A DNA stretch of 64,000 nt from NCBI GenBank assembly GCA_038380435.1, contig JAWZYU010000025.1:47500691-47564690 (forward strand), written 5' to 3'. Below the pieces are notes generated by a model. That model did not search any database and was not told the DNA's origin. It worked only from the letters and a program-made list of their open reading frames with translations. Position 1 is the first letter of the stretch. Every line of letters begins with the position of its first letter. This DNA is from Ryuthela nishihirai (Eukaryota > Arthropoda > Arachnida > Araneae > Heptathelidae). Positions 20,264 through 32,035 of this stretch are shown one piece after another. A program made the translations under genes and the position numbers.

Positions 20264-20472
20264 TTAGGCTCGCAAATGTTAATGCCATTGTCAAATTATA
20301 TGTCAAACAAATGTAAAGTGGGAAACAACGTAAATCATTTTATTCTATGATTTAAAATAATAGAAAATTAGATTTTTTTAAAGTATTTATTAAATGTATT
20401 TTTATGGCTTTCAGAGTGGGGCGATGGTCCACCAATTGTGATTGGCCCCATCACCCATCTCTCAGTCTCTGG

Positions 20473-20855
20473 GGGCGGGGGTGGCTCAGTCGGTAGCGCA
20501 CCAGGCTCGTAATCTGTAGTTCCCAGGTTCGAGTCCCAGCCGGGTCAGCGTTGAGATTTATCTCCGCAAAAATTCCCCGCCTTGCCCACGGTTAGTAGGG
20601 GACACCGATGGGCTTGGAAAGACCGCCGTCCGTCGGATGGGACGTTAAGCCGTGGCCCCGTGTGCGGGAGAGCCATACCCTGTGCACGTTAAAGAACACG
20701 CTGGATGGCCTTGACGGGAGGCTACCATCTGTCTCCCAACAGCTGTTCCAGTGGGTCCCCTCCTCCAACCTTCTCTGAGCCTTCGGAGTCCATGTGACCT
20801 GGCCATTTAGTCCATGGTGTGCAAAAAAGTGCCGCTCAGAGGTAAAACAACCCAA
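20473..20855 (+). mobile_element. SINE-A, full length, 12-bp TSD
   Basis: CTCAGTCTCTGG stands at 20461-20472 and 20856-20867. Confidence 0.95.
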
Positions 20856-20944
20856 CTCAGTCTCTGGTTATAGTCGGTCTAATGAGAACTCTTTTCCATT
20901 CTCACCCGAGGGCCCGAAAACTTTTTTAGTTTTCTTTCACTTGA

Positions 20945-21074
20945 TTTGGTTGATTAACATTTGAGGGGCAGTTTTTATTTCCCACACGCTGGGCTAAATG
21001 GCCAGCTGACAAGGACCCAAGGGGTCAGAGAAGGTTGGGGTCTTATGACGAACTCTTAAGAGGCAGATGGAAAC
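20945..21074 (-). mobile_element. Old SINE-A, tail-side part
   Basis: Diverged antisense copy (GGGCTAAATGGCCAG, GGTCAGAGAAGGTTGGGG). Interrupted at 21074 by a younger SINE-A in the opposite orientation and resumed at 21473. Confidence 0.7.
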
Positions 21075-21461
21075 TTAGGGCGGGGGTGGCTCAGTCGGTA
21101 GCGCGCCAGGCTCGTAATCTGTAGTTCCCAGGTTCGAGTTCCAGCTAGATCAGCGTTGAGATTTATCTCCGGAAAATTCCCCGCCCTGCCCACGGTCAGT
21201 AGGGGACACCGATGGGCTTGGAAAGGCCGCCGTCCGTCGGATGGGACGTTAAGCCGTGGTCCCGTGTGTGGGAGAGCCATACCCTGTGCACGCTCAAGGC
21301 TGGATGACCTTAACGGGAGGCTACCATCTGTCTCCCAACAGCTGTTCCAGTGGGTCCCCTCCCCCAACCTTCTCTGAGCCTTCGGGGTCCATGTGACCTG
21401 GCCATTTAGCCCATGGTGTGCAGAAAAGTGCCGCTCAGAGGTAAAACAACCCAACCCAACC
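21075..21461 (+). mobile_element. SINE-A nested in an older SINE-A, 11-bp TSD
   Basis: CAGATGGAAAC lies at 21064-21074 and 21462-21472. The host on both sides is one older antisense SINE-A, so the nesting order is clear. It has a small internal deletion near 21292. Confidence 0.95.
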
Positions 21462-21472
21462 CAGATGGAAAC

Positions 21473-21745
21473 CACTGGTCAAAGCCAGTCACCGTGTTGT
21501 TTAAAGTGCACAAGGCTCTCCCGAACATAGCCACGGCATAACGTCTCATCCGATTGACGACGGCCTTTTCAAGCCCAAAGATATCCCCTTTCTTAACGAG
21601 GGAAGAGTATTTGTGTATGTCTGTTGTTAGCAGAGATAATTCTCAACGCAGGCACAGTCTGTGAACATAAGATTTGTATGAAACATAAGAGCACGGAGGA
21701 ACATCGGATTACGAGTCTGGTGCGCTTCCCACTGAGTCAATCCCG
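21473..21745 (-). mobile_element. Old SINE-A, head-side part
   Basis: Resumes the element broken at 21074 and reaches the decayed tRNA-like head (GGATTACGAGTCTGGTGCGC, then CACTGAGTCAA). Confidence 0.7.
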
Positions 21746-21751
21746 GTCACG

Positions 21752-22160
21752 GGGAGGGGGTGGCTGAGTCGGTAGCGCGCCAGGCTGGAAATCTGCAGTT
21801 CCCAGGTACGAGACGCAGCTGGGCCAGCTTTGAGATTTATCTCCGCAAATCTCCCGCCCTGCTTACGGTTAGTAGAGGACACCGATGGGCTTTGGAAGGC
21901 CGTCATCCGTCGTGAGAGACGCTAAGACACATCCTGTGCACTTTAAAAGAACACTCTGCATCCAGCGTGTTCTTTTAAAGTGCATAGAATATAGTACCCG
22001 GATATGGTGCCCGCCTGTGCACAGGATATGTGCACAGGCGAGACGCTACCATCTGTCTCCCAACAGCTGTCCATTGGCTCCCCTACCCCAACTTTCTCTG
22101 AGCCTTCGGGGTCCTTGTGACCTGGCCGTTTTGCCCATTGTGGGCAAAAAAAAGTGCTTT
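21752..22160 (+). mobile_element. Old SINE-A with internal rearrangement
   Basis: The head is recognisable (GTGGCTGAGTCGGTAGCGC) but box B is mutated. At 21940-22040 short segments (GTGTTCTTTTAAAGTGCA and CTGTGCACAGG) are duplicated or inverted. The tail ends with an A-run near 22150. Confidence 0.75.
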
Positions 22161-22211
22161 TTGCTCTCTAATTCAAAGTACTGGAAGATTTTGGAATTGC
22201 AGATCATAATG

Positions 22212-22590
22212 AGGGCGGGGGTGGCTCAGTCGGTAGCGCGCCAGGCTCGTAATCTGTAGTTCCCAGGTTCGAGTCCCAGCTGGGTCAGCGTTGAGATATA
22301 TCTCCGCAAAATTCCCCACCCTGCCCACGGTCAGTAGGGGACACCGATGGGCTTGGAAAGGCCGTCGTCCGTCGGATGGGACGTTAAGCCGTGGCCCCGT
22401 GTGCGGGAGAGCCATATCCCGTGCACGTTAAAGAACACGCTGGATGGCCTTGACGGGAGGCTACCATCTGTCTCCCAACAGCTGTTCCAGTGGGTCCCCT
22501 CCCCCAACCTTCTCTGAGCCTTCGGGGTCCATGTGACCTGGCCATTTACCCCATGGTGTGCAAAAAAGTGCCGCTCAGAGGTAAAACAAC
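22212..22590 (+). mobile_element. SINE-A, full length
   Basis: Complete copy from GGGCGGGGGTGGC to GTAAAACAAC. No clear TSD is visible. Confidence 0.9.
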
Positions 22591-23189
22591 GTAATAAATA
22601 GTAACCAGTAATAGTAACTGTAAAACTACGTAATATGTAATAACCAGATCATAATGTTTGATTAGTACCTATCTAATTAGAAACCAGTGGTTCATTTTTC
22701 TCTTAAAACAGAAAAGTTAAATGGCAACGAACGGACAAACGACAACGAGAAAAAATATCTTTTCTCTTCGACAGCGAAATAAAAGTCCCACGAGAGTTGT
22801 TCACAAAAAATGAAGAAGAGTTTCAGTTAACTGAGATATTAACTCACTTCCTCTACAGCAAGTAAAAAAATCCCCGAAACCATCTTACTCTATCAAAAGT
22901 TACTTAAATAACTTTAGTTAAAATTAGAGATTACATTGGAACAAATCCTTTAATAATGAAACGGTGATGACATTAATATATTTCTTGCATCGCTAGCAAC
23001 CATTTTTCATTAAACTCGCCAAGTGATGACGGTTGCCTAGAGGAGAAGTTTATTTTTTTTAATTTACACCCCCTTCCCTTCCATTAATATAATTTGTCAC
23101 GCGGTATTCCCTTATTGCGCACTATCCTGTTTTACACTTAAATATACTTTGATACGACTAATTATCATCCATTGAATGGTATCATCAGG
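22591..23189. other. Unique AT-rich DNA
   Basis: Nothing recognised. Confidence 0.5.
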
Positions 23190-23287
23190 CATGTAATCTG
23201 ACGTTGTACAGTTCGCGTCTCAGCTGACTCCAGTTCTCTGTGAGAAAAGTTACACCGATGGTTCGGTAAGTTAAGCCGTGGCCCAGT
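23190..23287 (+). mobile_element. Old SINE-A fragment
   Basis: Decayed pieces of the tRNA-like head (GTAATCTGACGTTGTACAG) and body (ACACCGATGG, TTAAGCCGTGGCCC), followed by a MITE end. Confidence 0.5.
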
Positions 23288-23326
23288 GTACAGTCTCTCA
23301 AAAAAGTAACCGAACACTATGGTTTT
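23288..23326. mobile_element. Solo MITE terminal repeat
   Basis: CAGTCTCTCAAAAAAGTAAC followed by CGAACACTATGG is one end of the palindromic MITE, with no partner end nearby. Confidence 0.65.
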
Positions 23327-23329
23327 CAT

Positions 23330-23934
23330 AATTTGATTACCAATGCACAGTTAATAGCAAGGGATGAAATGCTTTAATGATACAAAGACTGAATGAAGAA
23401 TGATACAAACATGAAGCACACATAGAACTCAAAGAGCAGTAAAACTTTATTTTTGACCCAAGAGTGTAAAATTCGTCCAGGTCTCCAATTACAAAATCCA
23501 GAATCTTATCGAGATGATGAGAGAATAGACCTAGTGTTGGGTTCGTTCACCCTCGGTTGCCATTAGCCGTTCCTCCGACTCTACCAGATGCCCACAAGCA
23601 CATCAGTGGTCATTTGATGCCATTCTTCCTGCAATAGTCTGCTCAATGGCGCCAGATTGCTTGAACAAGAGATTATTTTACACAGACAGTTCCACGATGA
23701 TTCACAAACACTCACTCACTAACCTGGAATGACGTCAATTCCTCCAAACCACCAAAGTATCGAAATTGCGAATAATATAAAGCTTCTCATAGCTACTTTA
23801 CCAGATACATAGACGTTATATCAAGAGCATCACCAATCTTTGGGGGATGCCTCATGTGAGCAGTCTCCCGACATTGATTAAAATTTTAGTTTTAGTTTTA
23901 ACATTAGGCATAAAACTGATCTATACGAGGATAA
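23330..23934. other. Unique DNA
   Basis: Nothing recognised. Confidence 0.4.
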
Positions 23935-26280
23935 TTGCACACATCATCATCATCCTCAAGCTGCCATGAGCTACGGAGGTCCAACCAGACCATGCAATTT
24001 AGTTCCCCAAGCATATCTGTTGTGAGCTACATCTGCTGCATCTGGCCACTGCACACCAATTCCAACAAGGTCCTGATTGATATTGCCCACCGCATCCTAG
24101 GTCTCCCCTTCTTTCTGAGGCCTTTAGGCACACTGTTAATTTCTACTCCATAATTATCCATACCGGCAACATAGCCAAACCAACGGAGTCTCTCTCTGCA
24201 CAATATTAATCAATCACTCAAAGGAGGTTGCAGACTCCTTTGCCTAACCTCATCATTAGTTACAAAGTTGAACCACCTAATGCCCAAGATACTGCGTAAG
24301 CATCTGGAATCAAAAGCATCTAGTTTCCTGTTATCTTGTTTACAAAGTGTCCAAGTTTCACTACCATAACTAACCCTAGAAAGAAACAAACTATTATACA
24401 GTCTAATTATAGTCTTTAGGTGTATACGCCTATTTCTCCACAATCTCCATAGATTCTTAAAAGTCCCGGCAGCAATACCTATTCGTCTGTTAATCTCATG
24501 CCGCACATCACCAGTACCAGTTACATAGCTCCCAAGATAATTAAACTGACACCTGCTCAAGACTGCAACCATTCAGATTAACTGAATCACAACCTGCCTG
24601 ACCAATTTTCATCACTTTAGTTTTCTCTCTGTTTATAACCAAACCTACTCTACTACCAGTCTCATCAACAGCTCGAATGAAAGAGTTCATCTCATCAACA
24701 CCATTTGCCAAAAGGGCTAAATCATCAGCATAATCTAAATCAGAAATTTTCGTATCTCCACCCCATTTAAGGCCAAAATCTTTCCCTTTGAAGTGAATTC
24801 CGCATCACATAATGAATAACCAAACTAAAGACAAAAGGGGACAAAATGCACCCTTGTCGAACACCAGAAGTAATGCTAAACTAATTACTACAAGCTTTAT
24901 CAACTCTCACACACGACTCAGTGTTATTATAGAGAGCTTTCATTATGTTAACTAACTTGTCTGGTATACCATATGATTTCACAATCAACCACAAATTATG
25001 ACGATCAACAGAGTCAAAAGCCTTTTTGAAATCAACAAAGCTAGCAACAAAAGGTTTCTGAAACTCTAAACATTTCTCAAGAATCTGCCTGAGTGAAAAT
25101 ATCTGATCCACACATCCCCTACCACTTCTGAATCCACATTGCTCATCACGCAATTGACTGTCAACCAGATTCTTAACTATATTAAGCACAATCACGAAAA
25201 GAACTTTCCCTGGAACAGAGAGTAGGCTGATACCCCTATAGTTATCGAAAGAACTGCGATCACCTTTTTTGAAAATAGGGATAATAATAGCTCTGGTAAA
25301 ATCCTTAGAAACAGTGCTTTTGTCTTAAAAGACATTCAAAAATTCACTCATCCAAGTAGTAACCGAAACATTCCCAGCTCTAAGCATTTCCATAGTAATT
25401 TCATCTACCACTGGGGAATTATGAAGTTTAAGCTTAGAAATAGCCAAAATAACATCAGATTGTATTGTAGGGCCAACATTAAAACCACCAATGCATCTAT
25501 CATCATTGCAAACAATGGGAGTAGAACTAACCACATTGTTTAGAACATCACTGAAATGCTCAGCCCACCTAGCCATGACAGAATCCTCACTTTCTGTAGC
25601 CTTACCTTGTTTATCCTTCAATCCCTGTATACCTGTCCGTTTGCTATCACACAAAACATTAACTATCTGGTACAGCTCTCTGCTGTTGTGCTGTCTAACT
25701 GCTTCCTCGGTTTTGTCAGCCAAGCCATTAAGCCAAAGATTCTTATCAGCAGCTAACTGATCCTTTACACGTTTATTAAGCTCTCTGTAAATAAGATCTC
25801 ATCCTCAGTGGGGGCATAGCAGCAGATAACATTCAAGTCTTTAATGTTTGTCTGAAATTATGCGGTACGAAACCTTTCATTAATGCACTCATATCCTAGA
25901 AGAGCATCACTAGCGTGTCTGCTGAGAAGCAGAGCCACGTCTTTTAGAGACGCTTTTGATCTTCCCACCCTAAAAAGAGAAATTTAAAATTATTTTTAAG
26001 AATCTGACCTTTATCTGTCCATCTGGTCTCTTGCAAACTGAGAATATCTAAATTGTAACGGTGGATTTCTTGTGTGTGGACATCAAGAGAATAAGCTCTG
26101 TACAAAGTCCTCTCATTCCAATTACCTATGGAGAGAAAATGGTTAGTGGGATGTTTAAAGAAACTATGTTTATTGAGAGAGGGAATGCCGACAATATCAA
26201 AGAGCCCCCTAATCGCAGACATGGGGCAAAGACCCGTTTCCCCTCCACTAAAGGCAGAAGCCATCTACACTGGAAGACTT
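23935..26280 (-). pseudogene. Decayed APE-type non-LTR retrotransposon (endonuclease + reverse transcriptase)
   Basis: Read on the minus strand, pieces of one LINE polyprotein lie in order. At about 26130-25950 is an AP-endonuclease-like start (IGNWNERTLY, then YNLDILSLQETRW with the expected Glu). Near 25925-25800 a further endonuclease stretch ends in CYAPTEDE. The reverse transcriptase covers about 25300-24700: RDEQCGFRSGRGCVDQI, VDFKKAFDSVDR, GVRQGCILSPF near 24850, and the catalytic YADD at 24721-24732. The C-terminal part at about 24570-24150 has YGSETWTL and a WFG.V motif. Frameshifts and stops (for example near 25325 and 24884) break it, so it is inactive. The layout suits RTE/CR1-like elements similar to 'craniofacial development protein 2'-type sequences; the clade is uncertain. 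It does not share the SINE-A or SINE-B tail. Confidence 0.85.
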
Positions 26281-26849
26281 CCTCCAATGTAGAATTTGAC
26301 GATGCCAATAGAAGCAAAGAGTTCAGGTGCCTGCGATGACCTCTGCTCAGGATTATCCACCAGCTGATAAACATATCCTGTGAATCTATTCACTTGGGGC
26401 TGTCAACCCACAAACAAACAGAAAACACAGCAGAAGATTTTCCCTCCACGAAAGCCCACCAGTGCAGCAAAATCAGGATCCATAATCAAGCTCAGAGCCT
26501 TATTTCAGTCCAGTAGGTTTATGTGGTCAGCACAGGACCCTGTGTGGTTGACTACTCCTCAGCTGGGTAAAAAAAAAGAAAAGTAGCCAGTTATCCAGAT
26601 GAGTTATAAAACTGTCTAATAATTTAAGTAAAATATTATTAGCCGATGACCTTCAACGTGAGATTTACATACATAGCTCATATACTACGGCCCCCCAAAT
26701 GGAATTTGTAATTTAGCATTTTGGTTCTCGCTAAGGCTTAAGAACAGCAGACACAAAGTTTTCTTGTTTGAAATTATTTTGCTAAATTTCTACTCTCTAC
26801 GAAGAGATTATTCTTTGTCTGTTGTGAATGTTTAGCGATCCGCTTCCAA
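26281..26849. other. Unique DNA
   Basis: Nothing recognised beyond possible remains of the LINE 5' end. Confidence 0.4.
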
Positions 26850-27235
26850 GGTTGGGTTGTTTTACCTCTGAGCGGCACTTTTTTGCACACCATGGGCTAA
26901 ATGGCCAGGTCACATGGACCCCGAAGGCTCAGAAAAGGTTGGGGGAGGGGACCCAGTGGAACAGCTGTTGGGAGACAGATGGTAGCCTCCCGTCAAGGCC
27001 ATCCAGCGTGTTCTTTAACGTGCACAGGGTAGGACTCTCCCGCACACGGGACCACGGCTTAACATCCCATCCGACGGACGGCGGCCTTTCCAATCCCATC
27101 GGTGTCCCCTACTGACCGTGGGCAGGACGGGGAATTTTGCGGAGATAAATCTCAACGCTGACCCAGCTGGGACTCGAACCTGGGAACTACAGATTACGAG
27201 CCTGGCGCGCTACCGACTGAGCCACCCCCGCCCCT
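26850..27235 (-). mobile_element. SINE-A, full length
   Basis: Complete antisense copy with intact boxes. No convincing TSD. Confidence 0.9.
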
Positions 27236-27299
27236 CTCATGAAGAGTAAAGAGTTGATGCTCACAATGTTTCCATAGGGACAGAAAAAGGTAAATAATA

Positions 27300-27440
27300 A
27301 TGCCATGTGTCTCCTAACACTCTCCAGTGAGACTCTTTCCTCCAACCTTCTCTGAATCCTTGTGAAGTAGCCCTTTAACCCATTGTGGGCAAAAAAATTT
27401 GCCCATTGTGTCGCTCAGAGGTAAAACAATCCCATCTAAC
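27300..27440 (+). mobile_element. Old SINE-A 3' part
   Basis: CTCCAACCTTCTCTGAATCC, then TTAACCCATTGTG and GTCGCTCAGAGGTAAAAC mark the tail end of a diverged copy. A short segment, TTGCCCATTGTG, is duplicated. Confidence 0.65.
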
Positions 27441-27499
27441 TTTTCATATTTTATTCAAAATTATGACATTTTTCTTGAGGGTTCTACATCCTTCTCCTG

Positions 27500-27738
27500 G
27501 GTGAGCTGCTGAAAGGACCACAAGGGCTGATAGCTGTGGAGAGGAAGGAGTATGGTACACATAGGATCATGGCTTAACGTTCCATCCGACGGACGGCAGA
27601 CTCTCTATGTTTAGAAGTGTTCTTTTTCTCATCTAGATCAAAGTTGGAGTTAATGGAAAAAAATCTTGACAGTGGAGATTCGAACCTGGGTCATCAGGTT
27701 ACGAACATGGCGCCCTAGGGACTGAGCAATCCAACATC
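27500..27738 (-). mobile_element. Old SINE-A, body and head
   Basis: Contains TTAACGTTCCATCCGACGGA, GATTCGAACCTGGGTCATCA and TGGCGCCCTAGGGACTGAG, that is, the decayed tRNA-like head on the minus strand. Confidence 0.65.
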
Positions 27739-27751
27739 TCTTATTTGATAG

Positions 27752-28308
27752 GGGCGGGGGTGGCTCAGTCGGTAGCGCGCCAGGCTCGTAATCTGTAGTT
27801 CCCAGGTTCAAGTCCCAGCTAGGTCAGCGTTGAGATTTATCTCCGCAAAAATTCCCCGCCCTGCCCACGGTCAGTAGGGGACACCGATGGGCTTGGAAAG
27901 GCCGCCGTCCGTCGGATGGGACGTTAAGCCGTGGTCCGTGTGCTGGAGAGCCATACCCTGTGCGCGCTAAAGAACATGCTGGATGGCTTTGACGGGAGGC
28001 TACCATCTGTCTCCCAACAGCTGTTCCAGTGGGTCTCCTCCCTCAACCTTCTCTGAACCTACGGGGTCCATGTGACCTGGCCATTTAGCCCATTGTGTGC
28101 AAAAAAGTGCCGCTCAGAGGTAAAACAACCAACGTTAAAGAACACGCTGGATGGCCTTGACGGGAGGCTACCATCTGTCTCACAACAGTTGTTCCAATGG
28201 GTCCCCTCCCCAAACCTTCTCTGAGCCTTCGGAGTCCATGTGACCTGGCCATTTAGCCCATGGTGTGCAAAAAAGTGTCGCTCAGAGGTAAAACAACCCA
28301 ACCCAACC
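27752..28308 (+). mobile_element. SINE-A dimer (full unit + 3' half), 12-bp TSD
   Basis: A full SINE-A ends at about 28130 in AAAACAACCAAC and passes straight into GTTAAAGAACACGCTGG, the 3' half of a second unit, ending at 28308. CTTATTTGATAG occurs at 27740-27751 and 28309-28320, outside both units, so the dimer inserted in one event. Same junction as at 4512. Confidence 0.92.
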
Positions 28309-28320
28309 CTTATTTGATAG

Positions 28321-29179
28321 AAAGTGAAGTTTTGAGAGTAGTGGTCGTCTGTTAACACCTGGTTATGGAAATGACGTCACTTCCAGGAGATCTGTTCTCT
28401 TATTCGCGGAGAAAGTGCGCTGCCCAGGAAGTAATAAACGCTATTAAAAACGATTCTTTTTTGTGTTCGTGGCTTTGATGTCATCAGGTGGGGCATGAGC
28501 ACACAGACGCAGGAAATAGTGACCACAGTGGTGAACCGATAGATGGTAAACTCCCACGCTTTCAGCCATGACCCCTAACGTTCTCTCCCCCCTGCAAACA
28601 ACCAGCCGGTCATTCAGAAACGAACTCGTATCTGTGAATGCACTTGTGCTGAACTCTCTCTGCAGCGGAAGTGCGTGGAACTGCGAATGTAGAACTGTGG
28701 GTTACGCTGGTTTCCGGTAGAATGCATGCATGCATTCGCAGACGGTCCAAGTCTGCAAACAAAAAAAGCGTTTTTTTTTCTATGGGTCAATATTACTTGC
28801 AATTATGTATTGTGTTGCATTGGGAAGTTGATCTCAAATCACTTTAGATCAAAGAATGTAAATTAGCATGATGTCGAGGCGCGGGGGGGGGGTGTATTCT
28901 GTTTTCTAAACAAAGAAAAGAGAATTAAAAAATAGCTAGATTAAAATTAACAATGTTGAAATAGAGCAAAGTTGGAAACCAAAAAATGTTCAATAAAAAA
29001 ATGTGTTTTCACTGATATTTCATTCAAATAATTTTCCATTATAAATCTGTTCAAATCCGTTGATATCTGGGTTTCGTCTATGCTATCCATCCATCGAAAT
29101 GAGATGCATATTTAATAGAGTTATTTATTAAATCCATTAACGACTATAGACTTATTGAAGCTTTGTATTTCTTGAATAA
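28321..29179. promoter_or_regulatory. Unique block with an ETS/CRE palindrome
   Basis: At 28366-28385 lies TGGAAATGACGTCACTTCCA, a near-perfect palindrome with a CRE (TGACGTCA) flanked by ETS-type GGAA/TTCC cores. The right half reads GGAAGTGACGTCA on the minus strand, the known composite ETS-CRE spacing. Another ETS-like CAGGAAGT lies near 28425. The block to about 28800 is GC-richer. It may be an enhancer or promoter; no exon is identified. Confidence 0.3.
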
Positions 29180-29329
29180 TTAAAAGTGGCATTTTCAAAT
29201 TACTGTGAAAAGTGTCGTCTTTTTGTCAAAGCAGAAAATTCAAGATTCTTATTAAAGCAAAATGAGCATCTTCCTATTAAAGTAAAAATTATGATCTTAC
29301 TCGCAAAGTGGGGAAAAGGATATCCTTAT
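29180..29329. repeat. Degenerate edge of the satellite
   Basis: Loose variants of ATTCTTATTAAAGCAAA and TAAAAATTATGATC appear, without a regular period. Confidence 0.5.
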
Positions 29330-32035
29330 TCATAGAGTGTTATCAAAGTAAAAATTGTCATTTTCTCATTCATGTAGCAAACTTCTCAATAATTCTTATT
29401 AAAGCAAACTCAATAATTCTTATTAAGTGTTATTAAAGCAAACTCAATAATTCTTATTGAGTGTTATCAAAGTAAAAATTGCCATTTTCTCATTCATGTA
29501 GCAAACTTCTCAATAATTCTTATTAAAGCAAACTCAATAATTCTTATTAAGTGTTATTAAAGCAAACTCAATAATTCTTATTGAGTGTTATCAAAGTAAA
29601 AATTGCCATTTTCTCATTCATGCAGCAAACTTCTCAATAATTCTTATTAAAGCAAACTCAATAATTCTTATTAAGTGTTATTAAAGCAAACTCAATAATT
29701 CTTATTAAGTGTTATTAAAGCAAACTCAATAATTCTTATTGAGTGTTATCAAAGTAAAAATTGCCATTTTCTCATTCATGTAGCAAACTTCTCAATAATT
29801 CTTATTAAAGCAAACTCAATAATTCTTATTAAGTGTTATTAAAGCAAACTCAATAATTCTTATTGAGTGTTATCAAAGTAAAAATTGCCATTTTCTCATT
29901 CATGTAGAAAAGCTTCTCAATAATTCTTATTAAAGCAAACTCAATAATTCTGATTAAGTGTTATTAAAGCAAACTCAATAATTCTTATTGAGTGTTATCA
30001 AAGTAAAAATTGCCATTTTCTCATTCATGTAGAAAAACTTCTCAATAATTCTTATTAAAGCAAACTCAATAATTCTTATTAAGTGTTATTAAAGCAAACT
30101 CAATAATTCTTTTTGAGTGTTATCAAAGTAAAAATTGTCATTTTCTCATTCATGTAGAAAAACTTCTCAATAATTCTTATTAAAGCAAACTCAATAATTC
30201 TTATTAAGCGTTATTAAAGCAAACTCAATAATTCTTATTGAGTGTGATCAAAGTAAAAAATGCCATTTTCTCATTCATGTAGAAAAACTTCTCAATAATT
30301 CTTATTAAAGCAAACTCAATAATTCTTATTAAGTGTTATTAAAGCAAACTCAATAATTCTTATTAAGTGTTATTAAAGCAAACTCAATAATTCTTATTGA
30401 GTGTTATCAAAGTAAAAATTGCCATTTTCTCATTCATGTAGCAAACTTCTCAATAATTCTTATTAAAGCAAACTCAATAATTCTTATTAAGTGTTATTAA
30501 AGCAAACTCAATAATTCTTATTGAGTGTTATCAAAGTAAAAATTGCCATTTTCTCATTCATGCAGCAAACTTCTCAATAATTCTTATTAAAGCAAACTCA
30601 ATAATTCTTATTAAGTGTTATTAAAGCAAACTCAATAATTCTTATTAAGTGTTATTAAAGCAAACTCAATAATTCTTATTGAGTGTTATCAAAGTAAAAA
30701 TTGCCATTTTCTCATTCATGTAGCAAACTTCTCAATAATTCTTATTAAAGCAAACTCAATAATTCTTATTAAGTGTTATTAAAGCAAACTCAATAATTCT
30801 TATTGAGTGTTATCAAAGTAAAAATTGCCATTTTCTCATTCATGTAGAAAAGCTTCTCAATAATTCTTATTAAAGCAAACTCAATAATTCTGATTAAGTG
30901 TTATTAAAGCAAACTCAATAATTCTTATTGAGTGTTATCAAAGTAAAAATTGCCATTTTCTCATTCATGTAGAAAAACTTCTCAATAATTCTTATTAAAG
31001 CAAACTCAATAATTCTTATTAAGTGTTATTAAAGCAAACTCAATAATTCTTTTTGAGTGTTATCAAAGTAAAAATTGTCATTTTCTCATTCATGTAGAAA
31101 AACTTCTCAATAATTCTTATTAAAGCAAACTCAATAATTCTTATTAAGCGTTATTAAAGCAAACTCAATAATTCTTATTGAGTGTGATCAAAGTAAAAAA
31201 TGCCATTTTCTCATTCATGTAGAAAAACTTCTCAATAATTCTTATTAAAGCAAACTCAATAATTCTTATTAAGTGTTATTAAAGCAAACTCAATAATTCT
31301 TATTGAGTGTTATCAAAGTAAAAAATGCCATTTTCTCATTCATGTAGAAAACTTCTCAATAATTCTTATTAAAGCAAACTCAATAATTCTTATTAAGTGT
31401 TATTAAAGCAAACTCAATAATTCTTATTGAGTGTTATCAAAGTAAAAATTGTCATTTTCTCATTCATGTAGAAAACTTCTCAATAATTCTTATTAAAGCA
31501 AACTCAATAATTCTGATTAAGCGTTATTAAAGCAAACTCAATAATTCTTATTGAGTGTGATCAAAGTAAAAAATGCCATTTTCTCATTCATGTAGAAAAA
31601 CTTCTCAATAATTCTTATTAAAGCAAACTCAATAATTCTTATTAAGTGTTATTAATGCAAACTCAATAATTCTTATTGAGTGTTATCAAAGTAAAAATTG
31701 TCATTTTCTCATTCATGTAGAAAACTTCTCAATAATTCTTATTAAAGCAAACTCAATAATTCTTATTGAGTGTTATCAAAGTAAAAAATGCCATTTTCTC
31801 ATTCATGTAGAAAACTTCTCAATAATTCTTATTAAAGCAAACTCAATAATTTTTATTAAGTGTTATTAATGCAAACTCAATAATTCTTATTGAGTGTTAT
31901 CAAAGTAAAAATTGTCATTTTCTCATTCATGTAGAAAACTTCTCAATAATTCTTATTAAAGCAAACTCAATAATTCTTATTGAGTGTTATCAAAGTAAAA
32001 ATTGCCATTTTCTCATTCATGTAGAAAACTGGAGC
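29330..32035. repeat. AT-rich satellite with higher-order structure
   Basis: The basic unit of 124 bp (GAGTGTTATCAAAGTAAAA...CATTTTCTCATTCATGTAG...AATAATTCTTATTAAAGC) is sometimes extended to 158 bp by one extra 34-bp subunit AAGTGTTATTAAAGCAAACT... . A block of about 940 bp (29396-30335) is repeated directly at 30336-31304, including its private variants: TGCAGC, GAAAAGCTTC, TTCTGATTAAG, TTCTTTTTGAG, ATTAAGCG and GTGTGATCA all recur 940 bp later. The array ends abruptly at about 32035 where a MITE-family module starts. It is non-coding. Confidence 0.95.

Noticed and set aside
24721..24732. YADD motif as a sign of an active retrotransposon that could mobilise the SINEs.
   Set aside because: The surrounding frame is broken by stops and frameshifts, and the LINE's 3' end does not match either SINE tail.
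29396..32028. Regularly spaced repeats resembling a CRISPR array.
   Set aside because: The intervals are themselves repeated, not unique spacers; the genome is eukaryotic and no cas-like gene is present. It is a satellite.
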